This document shows, one piece after another, positions 33,077 to 43,837 of a stretch of DNA of 64,000 nucleotides (position 1 is the first letter of the stretch; the number at the start of each line of letters is the position of its first letter). Under the pieces are notes generated by a model. That model saw nothing but the letters and a program-made list of their open reading frames with translations. It made no database searches and was not told where the DNA came from. The DNA is taken from positions 50,731,607 through 50,795,606 of the forward strand of contig NC_052511.1 in the NCBI RefSeq assembly GCF_014356525.2, given 5' to 3'. The translations under genes were made by a program, and so were the position numbers. The stretch comes from Nilaparvata lugens (taxonomy: Eukaryota; Arthropoda; Insecta; Hemiptera; Delphacidae).

Positions 33077-33256
33077 ATAGTATTTTGTTGACACTTACCA
33101 TGTTTTACTTCATGATGGGTTCAATATTTTAACGTGATGCTGTATTGTTCATAAGTGCATAGATAAGCATTTCCATTCATAGACAATAGATACAATCCAG
33201 GTGGAAATGACAGGAGTTTATTATCCATAATAAGTTGGAACATCGAGCTGATTTTA

Positions 33257-34345
33257 AGAGACTTCATATTTATAAAAATATATTCCATTCAAGTGATTTG
33301 AGACTTCAGTCATTTCCAAGAATCCAGCTTGAACTACTCTTTATCGAATTTCATACTATTCAGCTCTTTCTAAAAATGATTTCCGCTCAAGTTCTGGACA
33401 TTTGCATGGATATCATTGTAACAAAGAACTTATGTGAGAGGTAAAAAGACCTTCAAATAAGAGTTTTATTCAATTAAATGGAAACAGTTGTGTAATATTA
33501 TTCTGAATGATTGAATTAAATTGATTATACTCGGTGATTTCAACCTATTTTTCTGACCTACGAATGGCAATAATAGGATAATTATAATATAATCTAATAT
33601 AATGTAATATGATAGAATATAATAGAATATAGCCTAATAGATATAATAGAATATAATACATAATGATATTCCGTCAATAAATCACCATTTCCAACTTCAA
33701 ACTGTTCGACTTGAATGGTTGTATTTAAAGCTACACTGTCAGCGAAGGTTACATTGAGGTTAATTCGTATGCGGAGTGCAAGAGAAACCAGCCATATTGG
33801 AGTTAGTGAATACAAGTGGAGCTCTAAGCAGTCTATAGTTAGTTTCACTTGAAACTGTCAGGGATATCAGAATGGAAAGGGTTTATGCTATTTAATAGGA
33901 ATACTGACGGTATAGAGTAAATCTCACTATTGGGGAGATGTGTGTTTGTAGGGGGGGGCACTGAAATGAAAAGGGACCCCCAAAAGGGGGCCGCCTCATT
34001 AATCCCTGCGGTCAACGTAAATCTCTAACTAACCTCGCTACAAAACCACTCTTCTATCTCGCTTCTCACTTCCTTCGTAATCAGATTAATCTCCTTCTCT
34101 TCTTTGGGTTCTTCTTCTTTACATTTTTCCTCTCCCAACATAGTTTTTATTTTCTCTATCTACATATCTATTACCTTTCCCTTTTATCTAATAATCTTTT
34201 CTCCTTGACTGTGTTCGCACAGATACAAACCTTGACTTTTTGTCTGTGTTATTAGTATTTTTTTTTAATTCAATCACATTTTCCTTCTTGTGTTCTGCCT
34301 CACATCTCTTCCTTTGACATAATCGTCTTCTCTCTTGCCTCTCTC
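33257..34345. other. No gene seen; G-run near 33950
   Basis: 33590-33655 holds TAATATAATAGAATATA words; 33841-33915 has a weak CTGTCAG motif; 33949-33995 holds GGGGGGGG and CCCCC/GGGGG runs that may fold. 34080-34200 is CT-rich. Confidence 0.45.
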
Positions 34346-34354
34346 TCATACTTG

Positions 34355-34470
34355 TATATGGTAGGAGCAGATAGTATAGAATACTCTCAGAGCACTCTGA
34401 GAATATTTTCAGAGAGTAGGCTATAATAAAAATGCTCTTCTTCTTCTAGAAGGTATTCTATACTTTCTGG
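34355..34470. repeat. Short palindromic segment
   Basis: AGTATAGAATACTCTCAGAG faces GGTATTCTATACTTTCTGG at the other end, and the centre holds CTCAGAGCACTCTGAG. A potential hairpin; no known family. Confidence 0.45.
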
Positions 34471-34479
34471 ATAGAAGTC

Positions 34480-35073
34480 TACGTTCTACTCTTGAATATT
34501 TGTATCTACAAAAAATTCTATTTGTACCAAAACATGAAAAACTTCAGCACAAACCAGTAAGTTATCAATATACCCATATTCATAGATATGTTCCATATCC
34601 AATGTATACCAACATACATTGCTCGAATAAACTTGAAAAAGTCTGAGGATAACTGGCGTAGCGAACATAATGATTTGGGAATGAGTTGAGGAACAGGAAT
34701 GAACCATGCTCTATTTCCATCCTATTTTTGCATAGTATCCCAGATCAAATATCAAAACATATCTCTATCCTTTTCCCTCAACATTCAATTTTACCTCTCA
34801 ACATTTACAAAAAATTTATTTCAGATTATTTCTCTTTCTCCTCCTCCTATCTCATCATCCAACATCATCCATTATTCTTATTTTACTTGCATATTATTTT
34901 GTATATTTGCATGCACATCTTATTCTGCAATAATATCATCAGTTTCAATCAACCGGCTCCATCACATTCTTCTCTTTTCTATTCCTTAAATTCTGCCTTC
35001 TTCTTTATTCCATCTGCTCCACCTTCTGTCTATTACACACTTTTTCTCCTACTCATTCATCCGCCTCACTACG
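34480..35073. other. No gene seen; CT-rich second half
   Basis: A 154-codon plus-strand frame (34686-35150) is rich in Ser, Phe and Tyr and runs into the tandem repeat; treated as chance. Confidence 0.45.
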
Positions 35074-35344
35074 TTGGCTATTATCATTTCTTCTTAACGT
35101 CCGATTCTTCTCCATTTCCTCCTTATTTACCTCATCGAAAATTCTTTTAAAAACTCAAAAGTGATGGCTATTATCATTTCTTCTTAACGTCCGATTCTTC
35201 TCCATTTCCTCCTTATTTACCTCATCGAAAATTCTTTTAAAAACTCAAAAGTGATGGCTATTATCATTTCTTCTTAACGTCCGATTCTTCTCCATTTCTC
35301 CCTTATTCACCCCATCTTTAATTCTTTTAAAAATTCAAAAGTGG
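35074..35344 (+). repeat. Tandem repeat, 3 x 90 bp
   Basis: Units begin TGGCTATTATCATTTCTTCT at 35074, 35164 and 35254. The first two are nearly identical, the third has a few changes, so the newest duplication is recent. Confidence 0.92.
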
Positions 35345-36192
35345 AGTACCACAACTCTAGAAGCCGATCTGGAGTTTCGAACCTGTCAATCTATGAAGAA
35401 AGGACCAATTATTGAAAGCATATTTTCTTAATCAAATATTGTGATGTGTTTGATCGCTTGAATATGAATATTGATATATTAGTATGGAATAAGTATGGAA
35501 TATGGCTTTAACAGTGAGAGAATGGTAACAGCAGAAATGAATGTGAGAGAAACCACTCATATAAACAACAAAGAAATAGAAGAAGGAGAACAACGGGCAG
35601 GAAGAACACCCCTAAGAAGAGTATAAAGAAATAAAAGTGGTATAGAACGTTGAAAAAGTAGCTTACACACCACAAAAATCCGCTGGCCGATTCAGATCGG
35701 AGCGATTTATCATGAGGGGTGGCTTATGTCCGCTTTTCCCCAGGAAAGAAATTACAATCGTTATTCAAAATAATACGCGGTCACAGTGAATCACAGGTGC
35801 TGTGACCTTTCACTACTCGCTCACCCACCAGACTCTCTCACTCTCTCTCACTCTTATTCATATTCTCTCTTCGTTCTTCTCGTATTCTTTCTCTTTCTCT
35901 CCTTGTTCTCCTCTATTCTTTTTCTTCGGTGAAGAATGGACGTGTCACAACCGATAAGAATGGAAGAAAAGAGCGACTTCCGTCGTAAATTTTCTGGACA
36001 GTCCGGAACTTCTATGCGGCTTCAACAAATTTAATGAGACTGGACTCTGACAACAATCGCACCATTGTTGGGTTATCATTGTTGTGAACATGGTGGTTAG
36101 AAATTTATCTGTATTGGGTTCAAAGTGTGGTAACATAAGTTTGGTATGAATTATATAATGCACATTGTTATGATTAATTGTTGTTAGTTAAT
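35345..36192. other. No gene seen
   Basis: 35780-35930 is CT-rich. 35690-35760 is less AT-rich (GCGATTTATCATGAGGGG). Unassigned. Confidence 0.45.
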
Positions 36193-36470
36193 ACCATGGA
36201 GAAACAATAGCGTGAGTAGATATCTCATGGTATAGGGCGTTTATGTCGCAACTTTTACTGTTAACTCAAGCCGATTACTGTCGATTATTGTCAATTTTTA
36301 CTGTTTTGACCGGGTGAGAATGTTTGAACGGCACAATATGAGACTACCAGCGTCATAAAGCTTCACAGAAAAGAACTACGTGGACTATCAGCTTGAGATA
36401 ACACTAGAGGTTGCGACATAAACGCCCTATACCATGGGATATCTACTTATGCTATTGTTTCTCTATGGTA
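36193..36470 (+). mobile_element. MITE T3, second copy
   Basis: ACCATGGAGAAACAATAGCG and TATTGTTTCTCTATGGTA ends; the interior matches 11878-12144 in reverse order of arms (ACTGTTTTGACCGGGTGAGA). Confidence 0.85.
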
Positions 36471-36710
36471 ATACATTCAAATTTGTTTGAATGGAATTTG
36501 TTGTAATATAGCTTTGATATGAATCATGGACATTGTTGCAATATGGTGTTAGAATTGCTAGTTTCAACAAAAACATTGAATCCGGTCAAATAGTATCGAA
36601 AAGCCCAAATATAAAGAAGTTCAGAGTAGCGCAGTGAAAGGAGAACTTTTTGTATGGTCCAGGAATGATTATTTCCAGCCAGGAATAGATAGATTAATAG
36701 AACTAGTACT

Positions 36711-37179
36711 AATTATCGGGGACCGAGCTTCGCTCTGGAGTACAAAAGCATAAAAAATTAATTACGAAAGAAGAAATTATAATAACATTCATACAGAAAT
36801 GTTCTATCTAATCACAGTAAATTGATATTAATGCGAAAATTTCCCTCACAAAGGCCCAGTTGCACAAAAGCGGTTAAATTTTAATAGTGAATAATTTCAC
36901 GTGAACCAAATCAGAGAAGACCATTTCAAAAAGATGGATCTACTGGAATTTATTTATTTTATTTATTTATTGTATAAAATACTATAATCTTAATACAATT
37001 ATGACATTGGAGGAAAAACTAGGCTAAGCCTGTACTATTTCTCTCCAAAAATTTTGATAAAATGTTAATGTTGTCCAAAAGATAAGGTTATATAGTCACA
37101 CACTGCTTCGAACTATCACGAATCGATCACGATTGAAAATAAACCGGCTTTTTTGCAACCGGCACTAAGTACCTGATTA
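36711..37179 (-). mobile_element. H2 element, interrupted
   Basis: 3' end AATTATCGGGGACCGAGC through CCAGTTGCACAAAAGC, then cut by a retroelement tail at ~36957-37125, then resuming at ACGATTGAAAATAAACCGGC. The 5' third is missing. Confidence 0.7.
36957..37125 (-). mobile_element. LINE-like 3' end inserted in H2
   Basis: Minus strand ends ATAAATAAATAAAATAAAT, preceded by GTAAAATACTATAATCT-type sequence reversed and GTACAGGCTTAGCCTAG. A poly-TAAA 3' end within a known element marks a retroposition event. Confidence 0.6.
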
Positions 37180-37300
37180 GAATAGAATAGAATAGAATAG
37201 AATGACTGCCTTCATTCTATACCTGGGAGGGCGAAGTTAGGGCGCAGTCGGCCCTCTCTTACACTTAATCCTCGATTCGATGAAAAAATAGTAGTTGCTA
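37180..37300 (-). repeat. Retroelement 3' end with (ATTCT)n tail
   Basis: Minus strand: GAGAGGGCCGACTGCGCCCT, AACTTCGCCCTCCCAGG, then TATAGAATGAAGGCAGTC and ATTCTATTCTATTC. A second copy without the pentamer tail is at 39483-39560. Confidence 0.55.
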
Positions 37301-37359
37301 CAACTAAAAATTTTCAAAATTAACGTCGATTGTTGGGCCTGCACCATTGTCAAACGAGC

Positions 37360-37981
37360 AATATCGGGGACCGAGCTTCGCTCTGGAGTACAAAAGCATA
37401 AAAAAATTATAATGAAAGAAGAAATTATAATAACATTCATTCAGAAATGTTCCATCTAATCACAGTAAATTCAGATTAATTCCCAGAAGAATGCAAAAAT
37501 TTCCATCACAAAGGCCCAGTTACACAAAAGACGGTTAAATTTTAATTCTGAATAACTCCACGTGAATCAAATCAGAAAAGACCATATCAGAAAGATGGAT
37601 CTACCTGAATTAATCAGGATTGGAAGTAACCCGGCTTTTTTGCAACCGGCACTAAGTACCTGATTGAATGATTACAAAAGTTCAACAGATGATTCATAAT
37701 TTTGACACAGTCCCACGCACATGAACTCGCTCACTCACTTCCATCACCAACAGACGACGAAATAATTATTATCAGCTGTTCTTCCAAGGATGAATGATAA
37801 TTATCCTTTTAATGTCCTTCAGCGAGTTTTTCCAGGGATGAGACCTCGTGCAATCGAATCTTTATATTATAAACCTACTATGTTCTGAATTTCGTGAGAA
37901 TCGTTAGAGCCGTTTTCGAGATCCAGTGAAATACAAACATCTAAACATATAAACAGAAGTTGCTCGTTTAATAGTATAGGA
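37360..37981 (-). mobile_element. H2 element, complete copy
   Basis: From ATATCGGGGACCGAGCTTCG to CTCGTTTAATAGTATAGGAT; minus strand starts TCCTATACTATTAAACGAGC. It is flanked at right by an unrelated (GATT)n LINE tail. Confidence 0.75.
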
Positions 37982-38261
37982 TAAGATTGATTGATTGATT
38001 GATTGAGTACTTTATTTATGTAGATTACAATATATACTGGCTTATACACTCATATACAATAGCTTACAATACAGCAACATTATAGATGAATTTACATAAT
38101 ATAGACTAAGAAAATAATTATTGAACTGTATATGATATGAAAAAGTAATTTGTAATATAATAACTATAGATTGTTATGCATCTACATAAATTGGCGGAGC
38201 TTTGGACATATCAATGTCCATTCTTCGGAAAGAATATTAAAAATATCCTCCCCACTAACTC
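37982..38261 (-). mobile_element. LINE-like 3' end with (CAAT)n tail, reverse
   Basis: Minus strand ends ATAAATAAAGTACTCAATCA. The body includes TGGACATTGATATGTCCAA, itself a short palindrome. The same tail is at 18975-19027. Confidence 0.65.
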
Positions 38262-39093
38262 TCTACCAAACGTTAATTTAATTAATTAAACTAAGGATTT
38301 ATTTATTAATGGGAATTTTGTAAAAGTTTTAATTAATATAAATATTTAAGAGGAAAAAAACATAAAATTGATAGAGTAAAATTATTATATAGGTAGATAA
38401 GATCAAATTATTGACTAATAAAATGAAGTAGGCTGAAAGTAGATCAGGGTAATCAACTTCCAGTAATATACAGCAGGCGAATAGATAGCAGGCGAATAAT
38501 ATGACTTGTAATATTATGAACTAATAAGTGAATTGATAGAAGTCATAATAATGGAATAGGTAGGCTACCTATAGGTGATTGAATTTCATCATGCAGTTTA
38601 TTATCCTACAATAATTAAAATATTCAGAATTTCCATATTTTTCCGCTTTGTAGGATAACATCAGAAATATGTGCTTCAATATCCTGGCCTGTTGATTCAA
38701 ACTCTGGAAATGTGGAAAATATCGGGGAATGACAGTTATTTTAGGCCTACTTAGTACTTGATTCTTAGGAGAAACTAAAATCAAACAGCATTCAAGTATG
38801 TATGCTTTCAAAGCATGTTCACGATTTAAAATTATGAACTGCATAGTTTTGTAGAGTTGAGAACTACAAGGCTAATTCCATTGCGAACTATACGTGTAAC
38901 CTTACTCAGGAGAAGAATAGGGCAAGGTTGCCGATTTATTTTTCCTCTCCCTATAATTTTAATGATTCAGGCCTACTTATCTTGAGAATAGGATTGAAGA
39001 ATCTTCATTCAAATACTGTCTTGGATTGTAAACCTCACTTGATATGCTATAATTTTGCAATATCAATCGAGATCGTATGATCGTATCACTATA
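38262..39093. other. No gene seen
   Basis: AT-rich; TTAATTAATTAAAC words near 38280. A frame of 91 codons (minus, 38569-38844) has no recognisable motif. Confidence 0.45.
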
Positions 39094-39967
39094 AATATCG
39101 GGGCACCAAGCTTGGCTCATTATTTTTATGTATAAAAATTTTACATTGAGCACAATTTTCTAAAAAGATCGTGTTTATATTTTACAGCTGGCAATACGTC
39201 AGCTTATGAATTTCGGGATGCGATATTTTAATTTTCTACAGAATCACTCGCTCAATTTTTACTATCCACAGACGACGAAAGTCTCAGCTGTTTCAGCCAA
39301 GGATGAATTATCCTTTTAATGTCGTACAGGGAGTTTTCCCAAGAATGAGACCTAGTGCAATCGAATTTTTATATCATAAACCTACTATGTTCCAAATTTC
39401 GTGAGGATCGTTAGAGCCGTTTTCGAGATCCGTTGAACATAAATAACCAGATAACCTGATAATATAACCATATAAATAACCAGAATGACTGCCTTCATTT
39501 TATACCTGGGAGGGCGAAGTTAGGGCGCAGTCGGCCCTCTCTTACACTTAACCCTTCAATACAATACCAAATTATAATTATTTTAACAAGAGATAATCAG
39601 TTAAAAATATATAAAACGAAAGGTTATTTTAAATGAAAAAGTGAAAAAATAATTATAATAATAATAAGTGAAATAGTTGAATAAACTCAGCAGTAGAGCA
39701 TTCTCTAAATGTAAAATAACAAAGATCTGTTGGGAAATAAATACAACATTTATGATGGAATGATAGGATCTAAGAAGCAAAAAAGAGCAATATGGCTACA
39801 AACCTCATAAGCAAGATGAGAAAATAGGGAAATTAATGAATACTTCTAGCATGAAATTAATTTTGAGAGAGAAAAAGAGTATTTTTTTATATCTGTCTTA
39901 AGAGTTTACTTTAAACTGTATATATTATAAACAGACATACAGAAATTGCTCGCTTAATATGATAGGA
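39094..39967 (-). mobile_element. Helitron-like element H3, interrupted
   Basis: 39094-39478 carries the 3' part (AATATCGGGGCACCAAGC, CCAAGGATGAATTATCC, GAGCCGTTTTCGAGATCC) and 39925-39967 the 5' end (GCTCGCTTAATATGATAGGA). Between them, 39483-39924 is an insertion whose left end is the retroelement 3' end of 37180-37300. H3 lacks the ~300-bp middle of H2. Confidence 0.7.
39483..39924 (-). mobile_element. Retroelement fragment inserted in H3
   Basis: Left end GAATGACTGCCTTCATTTTA, CCTGGGAGGGCGAAGTTAGG as at 37204. The remaining ~350 bp is AT-rich with no frame. Confidence 0.5.
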
Positions 39968-40155
39968 TTCTGTGCTTGGAAGTGCTGACAAATCATAACC
40001 TCTTTGGACTAATTTTCAATCAAAATTCGGGAATGGGATGGTACCCTGTTATTCCATTCTCAATCATTTCATGATTATGTGACTTTGTTGAACAAATAAA
40101 TGAATAACCATTTTTGAATTGATACAAAATATTTGTTGATGTAATAGCTGATAAA

Positions 40156-40315
40156 AAGGTGCGAACAGATACACGCGCGGCGAACATGAACTTTTAATCA
40201 GCTAATTATATCTGTATCTGTACAGAAACGGTAAGATACAGATATAAAAAGCTTGGCATCAGCTGATAAAAAGTGAATTGCTCATGTTCGCGGCGCGTAA
40301 ATTTGTACGCACCTT
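40156..40315 (+). mobile_element. MITE T1, intact copy
   Basis: AAGGTGCGAACAGATACACG at left and GCGCGTAAATTTGTACGCACC at right (diverged inverted ends). The arms continue as GCGGCGAACATGAAC and AGTGAATTGCTCATGTTCGC. About 160 bp; related copies at 43736, 51656 and 58568. Confidence 0.85.
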
Positions 40316-40722
40316 AACACTATCACACTACCACAATCACAACTGACATATATCACATTGACTATCAATAATTGATACATGACAACAATATAATATTGAT
40401 AGCTGACAACAACAGTTATTGTTTGCCTATTCACGCAATCAATTTGCACAATGTGAGGACAGCATCAATGCCTTCTTGATGACCATTTATGAATAGACGG
40501 TGTCAACATTGAAGGCTCACTATAGAGGCCGCACTACTGGAGGCCTCCAATGGCGTTTAGTAAAGCCTTGTTCATATTAAGCTGTCATTTGAGTGATAGC
40601 TATTGGTCGGAAGTGGACTTGTTGATGTGCTGTCAGTCACTAATGGTCGAGAGGGAACTGGTTAATGTGTTGTCAGTCTCTATTGACATAATTTGGTTGC
40701 GTGAATCAATAAATTATATAAT
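40316..40722. other. No gene seen
   Basis: Unassigned sequence with TGTCAGTC repeats near 40630 and 40672. Confidence 0.4.
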
Positions 40723-40780
40723 TATAGTGAGGTCCACGTTATAATGGCAGTATTTGATTAGCGATAGTGCTGCTATCATA

Positions 40781-40935
40781 TTTGTATCTTTGTATCATCT
40801 TTGTATCATCTTTGTATCATCTTTGTATCATCTTTGTATCATCTTTGTATCATCTTTGTATCATCTTTGTATCTTCTTTGTATCATCTTTGTATTTTCTT
40901 TGTATCATCTTTGTATCTTCTTTGTATCATCTTCC
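40781..40935 (+). repeat. 11-bp minisatellite TATCATCTTTG
   Basis: About 14 units with rare variants. 11 is not a multiple of 3, so all three frames read the same peptides in turn; no gene. A reverse-oriented array (GATACAAAGAT) is at 41936-42020. Confidence 0.92.
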
Positions 40936-40937
40936 TA

Positions 40938-41352
40938 ATAACGGGGCACCGAGCTTCGCTCGTTATTTTTATTTATTGATAAACAGAACACAATTCTCTA
41001 AAATGATCATGTTAATTTTTCACAGCTGGCTATACGTCATCTTATGAATTTCGGGGATGCGATATTTTGATTTTTCACATACTCACTTTTTCACTTTCCA
41101 CAGCTGTTTCAGCCAAGGATGAATTATCCTCTTTATGTCGTTCAGCGAGTTTTCTCAAGGATGAGACCTAGTGCAAACGAATTTTTATATCATAAACCTA
41201 CTATATTCCAAATTTCGTGAAAATCGTTAGAGCCGTTTTCGAGATCCGTTAAACATAAATAACCAGATATAAAAAAGCCAGATATGGAAATAACCAGATA
41301 TAGAAATAACCAGATATATAAATACAGAAATTGCTCGCTTAATATAATAGGA
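40938..41352 (-). mobile_element. Helitron-like element H3, inserted in T5 repeat
   Basis: On the minus strand: host A, then TCCTATTATATTAAGCGAGC, ending CGAGCGAAGCTCGGTGCCCC and GTTAT, then host T. A sequence matching the pre-insertion site is present at 41460-41480 (CTTCCTATAGTGAG). Length ~415 bp. TC start, a 3' hairpin CGAGC/GCTCG and an A|T insertion site suit a Helitron relative; the 3' end is not CTRR. Confidence 0.72.
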
Positions 41353-41470
41353 TAGTGAAGTCCACGTTATAATGACAGTATTTGATTAGCGATGGTGTTA
41401 CTATCCTTGTCTATCATAATAAATTGTATCATCTTCGTATCACCTTTGCATCATTTTCGTATCATCTTCC

Positions 41471-41930
41471 TATAGTGAGATTCACGTTATAATGGCAGTA
41501 TTTGATTAATATTAGTTTTGCTATCCTTGTCCATCATTTGACAAAGCAGATAGCGCTATCCTTTTCCAATCTGCAACCTTGCCTGATCGTTTTCTAGCAA
41601 TGTAGAAATATAATTCATCAACAAAATATTTAATCTGGATTGAGAGAATTCCTTATTCAATCATTGAAAAATAATATAGTTTATTGACGAATAAGATATA
41701 ATAATTGACTATTTTAAACAAAAATGAACAGTTAATATTACATCAGATATACATCAAAATCTACAACTAATATTATACATTTACATCAGACTTCGGCTAT
41801 TTTCTATAAAATCCAGTGACATGGCAGAGAATCGGCTACGCTCTTCTCCTATCTTTCTTATTATAATATCTTAAATAGCTTCGAAATATCTTATCTTATC
41901 TTATCTTGCCATTATAATGTGGACCTCAGC
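41471..41930 (+). mobile_element. MITE T5, copy with both ends
   Basis: TATAGTGAGATTCACGTTAT at left and CCATTATAATGTGGACCTCA at right. The interior matches 58966-59327 (GATAGCGCTATCC, GCAATGTAGAA). Confidence 0.75.
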
Positions 41931-41935
41931 GCAGG

Positions 41936-42020
41936 AGGATGATACAAAGATTATACGAAAATGATACAAATGTGATACAAAGATGATACAAAGATGATAC
42001 AGAGATGATACGAGAGTCAA
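41936..42020 (+). repeat. GATACAAAGAT array, reverse of 11-mer
   Basis: Seven to eight units, inverted relative to 40781-40935, at the right side of the T5 block. Confidence 0.85.
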
Positions 42021-42410
42021 GATATGCCGTGGAATGATATGGTTTCCTGTGAGTTTCCTTGGAGTGACAACATATATAATTTGGTCACATGAATCAATAA
42101 TAGAGTCACGTGGTTATGTTGAATGATATTGGTGTTTCTTGCTTCCTTGAAGTGACCATGATTTAGACACAGATTCTAGTAACATCGATTCATAATAATA
42201 TACTGTTAAATACTAGTAGATCTGTGAACAGTAGACCTCGCGCTCAGTAAGTTACATTGACCTGTTGTTATGCTTTCTCAAGAATTAATAAATTATTCAT
42301 CAATTTAAAATGTCTAGAAAAAATCCTAAATAAACATAGAGCTTTCTGTCCTATCGTACCGTGACGTGTCGTCCCGGAATGTGAGTGTGAGCGCTGTTAT
42401 CAGGTCTGAC
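42021..42410. other. No gene seen
   Basis: Unassigned. Confidence 0.4.
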
Positions 42411-42412
42411 TG

Positions 42413-42560
42413 CAACTGTCTACAACGTTGATGGAAAGATACATTTTCAAGATATTAGATGTTTTTGAACGGGTAGTATTAAAGTCAACTGTCTACTAAC
42501 GTTGATGAAAAGATATATTTCAAGATGTTCGATGTTTTTGAACGGGTAGTATTATAGTCC
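42413..42560 (+). repeat. Two-copy tandem repeat, ~74 bp
   Basis: ACGTTGATGGAAAGATACAT to GTTTTTGAACGGGTAGTATT occurs twice, from ~42423 and ~42497. Confidence 0.85.
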
Positions 42561-42689
42561 ACTTGTCAGCTGATTTATGATGAATAAAATTCTATAGTCT
42601 GATTTTTACTCCAATATTGGCGTATGACGGAGGCTCCTTTTTCCTTTTATATTATCCTTGAAATGCAAAATTTCCAAAAACCTTGTACT

Positions 42690-42800
42690 ACTGAATAACC
42701 TTGTACTACTATAAGTATATACCTATAAGTATATATATATATATATATATATATACTACTATAAGTATATACCTATACTACTATAAAAAACCTTGTACTA
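42690..42800 (+). repeat. TA microsatellite and CTTGTACTACTATA words
   Basis: AGTATATATATATATATATA at 42716-42755, flanked by CCTTGTACTACTATAAG repeated four times. Confidence 0.85.
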
Positions 42801-42829
42801 CTATATACAAAAACCTTGTATATACGTCG

Positions 42830-42985
42830 ACGCGCAATTTAAAAAGAAACATACCTGTCAAATTTCATGAAAATATATTACCGCATTTCAACGTAAATGC
42901 ACAACATATAAACATAAATAAACATTAAGAGAAATGCCAAACCGTCCACTTGAATCTTAGACCTCACTTCGCTCGGTCAATTATA
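42830..42985 (-). repeat. Interspersed repeat end (ACCTCACTTCGCTCGGTC)
   Basis: AAATTTCATGAAAATATATT, ATAAACATTAAGAGAAATGC, then AGACCTCACTTCGCTCGGTC. On the minus strand GACCGAGCGAAGTGAGGTC is a hairpin, as at Helitron ends. Only one copy here. Confidence 0.4.
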
Positions 42986-43516
42986 TATACTTAACTGTGT
43001 GACGAAGAGTTCTTCTCCTTTCCTCAAATGTATTGAAAAATATCAATAAACTAAAAAATTGAATTTACCTATTCTCTTCACCCAGCAAACGCTGCTATCT
43101 GTTGGCAGAATTTGGAGTTGTACATCACAACACGGACTGTAGACCAATCAGGAGAGAGTAGGGCGGAGTTTAAAATGTGAACCAACATGTGCTGCTCTCT
43201 ACCGGCAGAGTTAAGCGTTAGCTCACGAACTGTAGTCGTTTGAACTGACATTTAATGACAACACTGTTGTCAACCTCAAAACATCAATGGCAACCTCACA
43301 ACATCTCTGTCAACATCAGTCTTCCACAACCATTGTCACTCAGCTCTCAATCTCACCCAGAGCCAAATCTCCAAATTAAACTCTAGACATTCCCAGTTTA
43401 CTTGAACAATGTTTATCAGCAATTCACTGTAATAATGAGATTCACTAGCATCTGTCAACAATGAAAGCTGACGTTTTAAATCTATAGTGCTAGAGAGGGA
43501 TTAATTTTAAACTGTC
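42986..43516. other. No gene seen
   Basis: 43080-43260 is GC-richer with CACAACACGGACTGTAG. Unassigned. Confidence 0.4.
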
Positions 43517-43670
43517 AGGCCCGGTTGCAGAAAAGCCGGTTAAATTTTAACCGTGATTAGTTCCACGAGAACCAATCAGAGATGGCGTTTTCGAAAAGAC
43601 GGTTTCTGTGATTGGTTCTCGTAGAATTAATCACGGTTATGATTCAATCGGCTGTTCTGCAACCGGCACT
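43517..43670 (+). mobile_element. MITE T6, ~154 bp
   Basis: Ends GGCCCGGTTGCAGAAAAGCC and CTGTTCTGCAACCGGCACT are inverted; interior TTCCACGAGAACCAATCAGA against GTGATTGGTTCTCGTAG. A similar copy is at 62908-63060, and a diverged relative lies inside H2. Confidence 0.85.
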
Positions 43671-43735
43671 CAGTATTAGACCTTCTAGTACATGAAGCTT
43701 GAAGAAGTACAGAAGTGTACTTCTCAAGGTGCGTA

Positions 43736-43837
43736 CAGATATACGCGCCGCGAACATGAGCAATTCACTTTTAATCAGCTGATTATATCTGTACTTTTAC
43801 AGAAACGGTAAGATACAGATATGAAAAGCTTGGCATC
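43736..43837 (+). mobile_element. MITE T1, truncated
   Basis: AAGGTGCGTACAGATATACG to AAGCTTGGCATC. The right half is missing, replaced by unrelated AT-rich sequence. Confidence 0.8.

Larger units (their letters stand above)
30651..33256 (+). repeat. Copy B of the ~3-kb direct duplication
   Basis: Begins at the first base after the gap with the same ATACATTGTAACTTATGAGA as copy A. It lacks the 29136-29894 insert and has a private segment 32410-32740. Its ~58-bp array (30651-31045) has one more unit than copy A's. Confidence 0.85.
40723..42020 (+). repeat. T5 composite: three left ends, one right end, two 11-mer arrays
   Basis: The T5 end TATAGTGAGGTCCACGTTAT occurs at 40723, again (diverged) at 41353 and at 41471. 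A single right end GCCATTATAATGTGGACCTC lies at 41908. The first unit contains the 11-mer array, and its sequence TATCATCTTCCTA precedes the second and third ends. The block is a partial tandem duplication of a MITE plus its minisatellite. Confidence 0.7.

Noticed and set aside
40754..41047. Frame of repeated SSLYHLCIIFV, resembling a repeat protein
   Set aside because: The unit is 11 bp, so every frame yields the same peptides; it then runs into a Helitron-like insertion.
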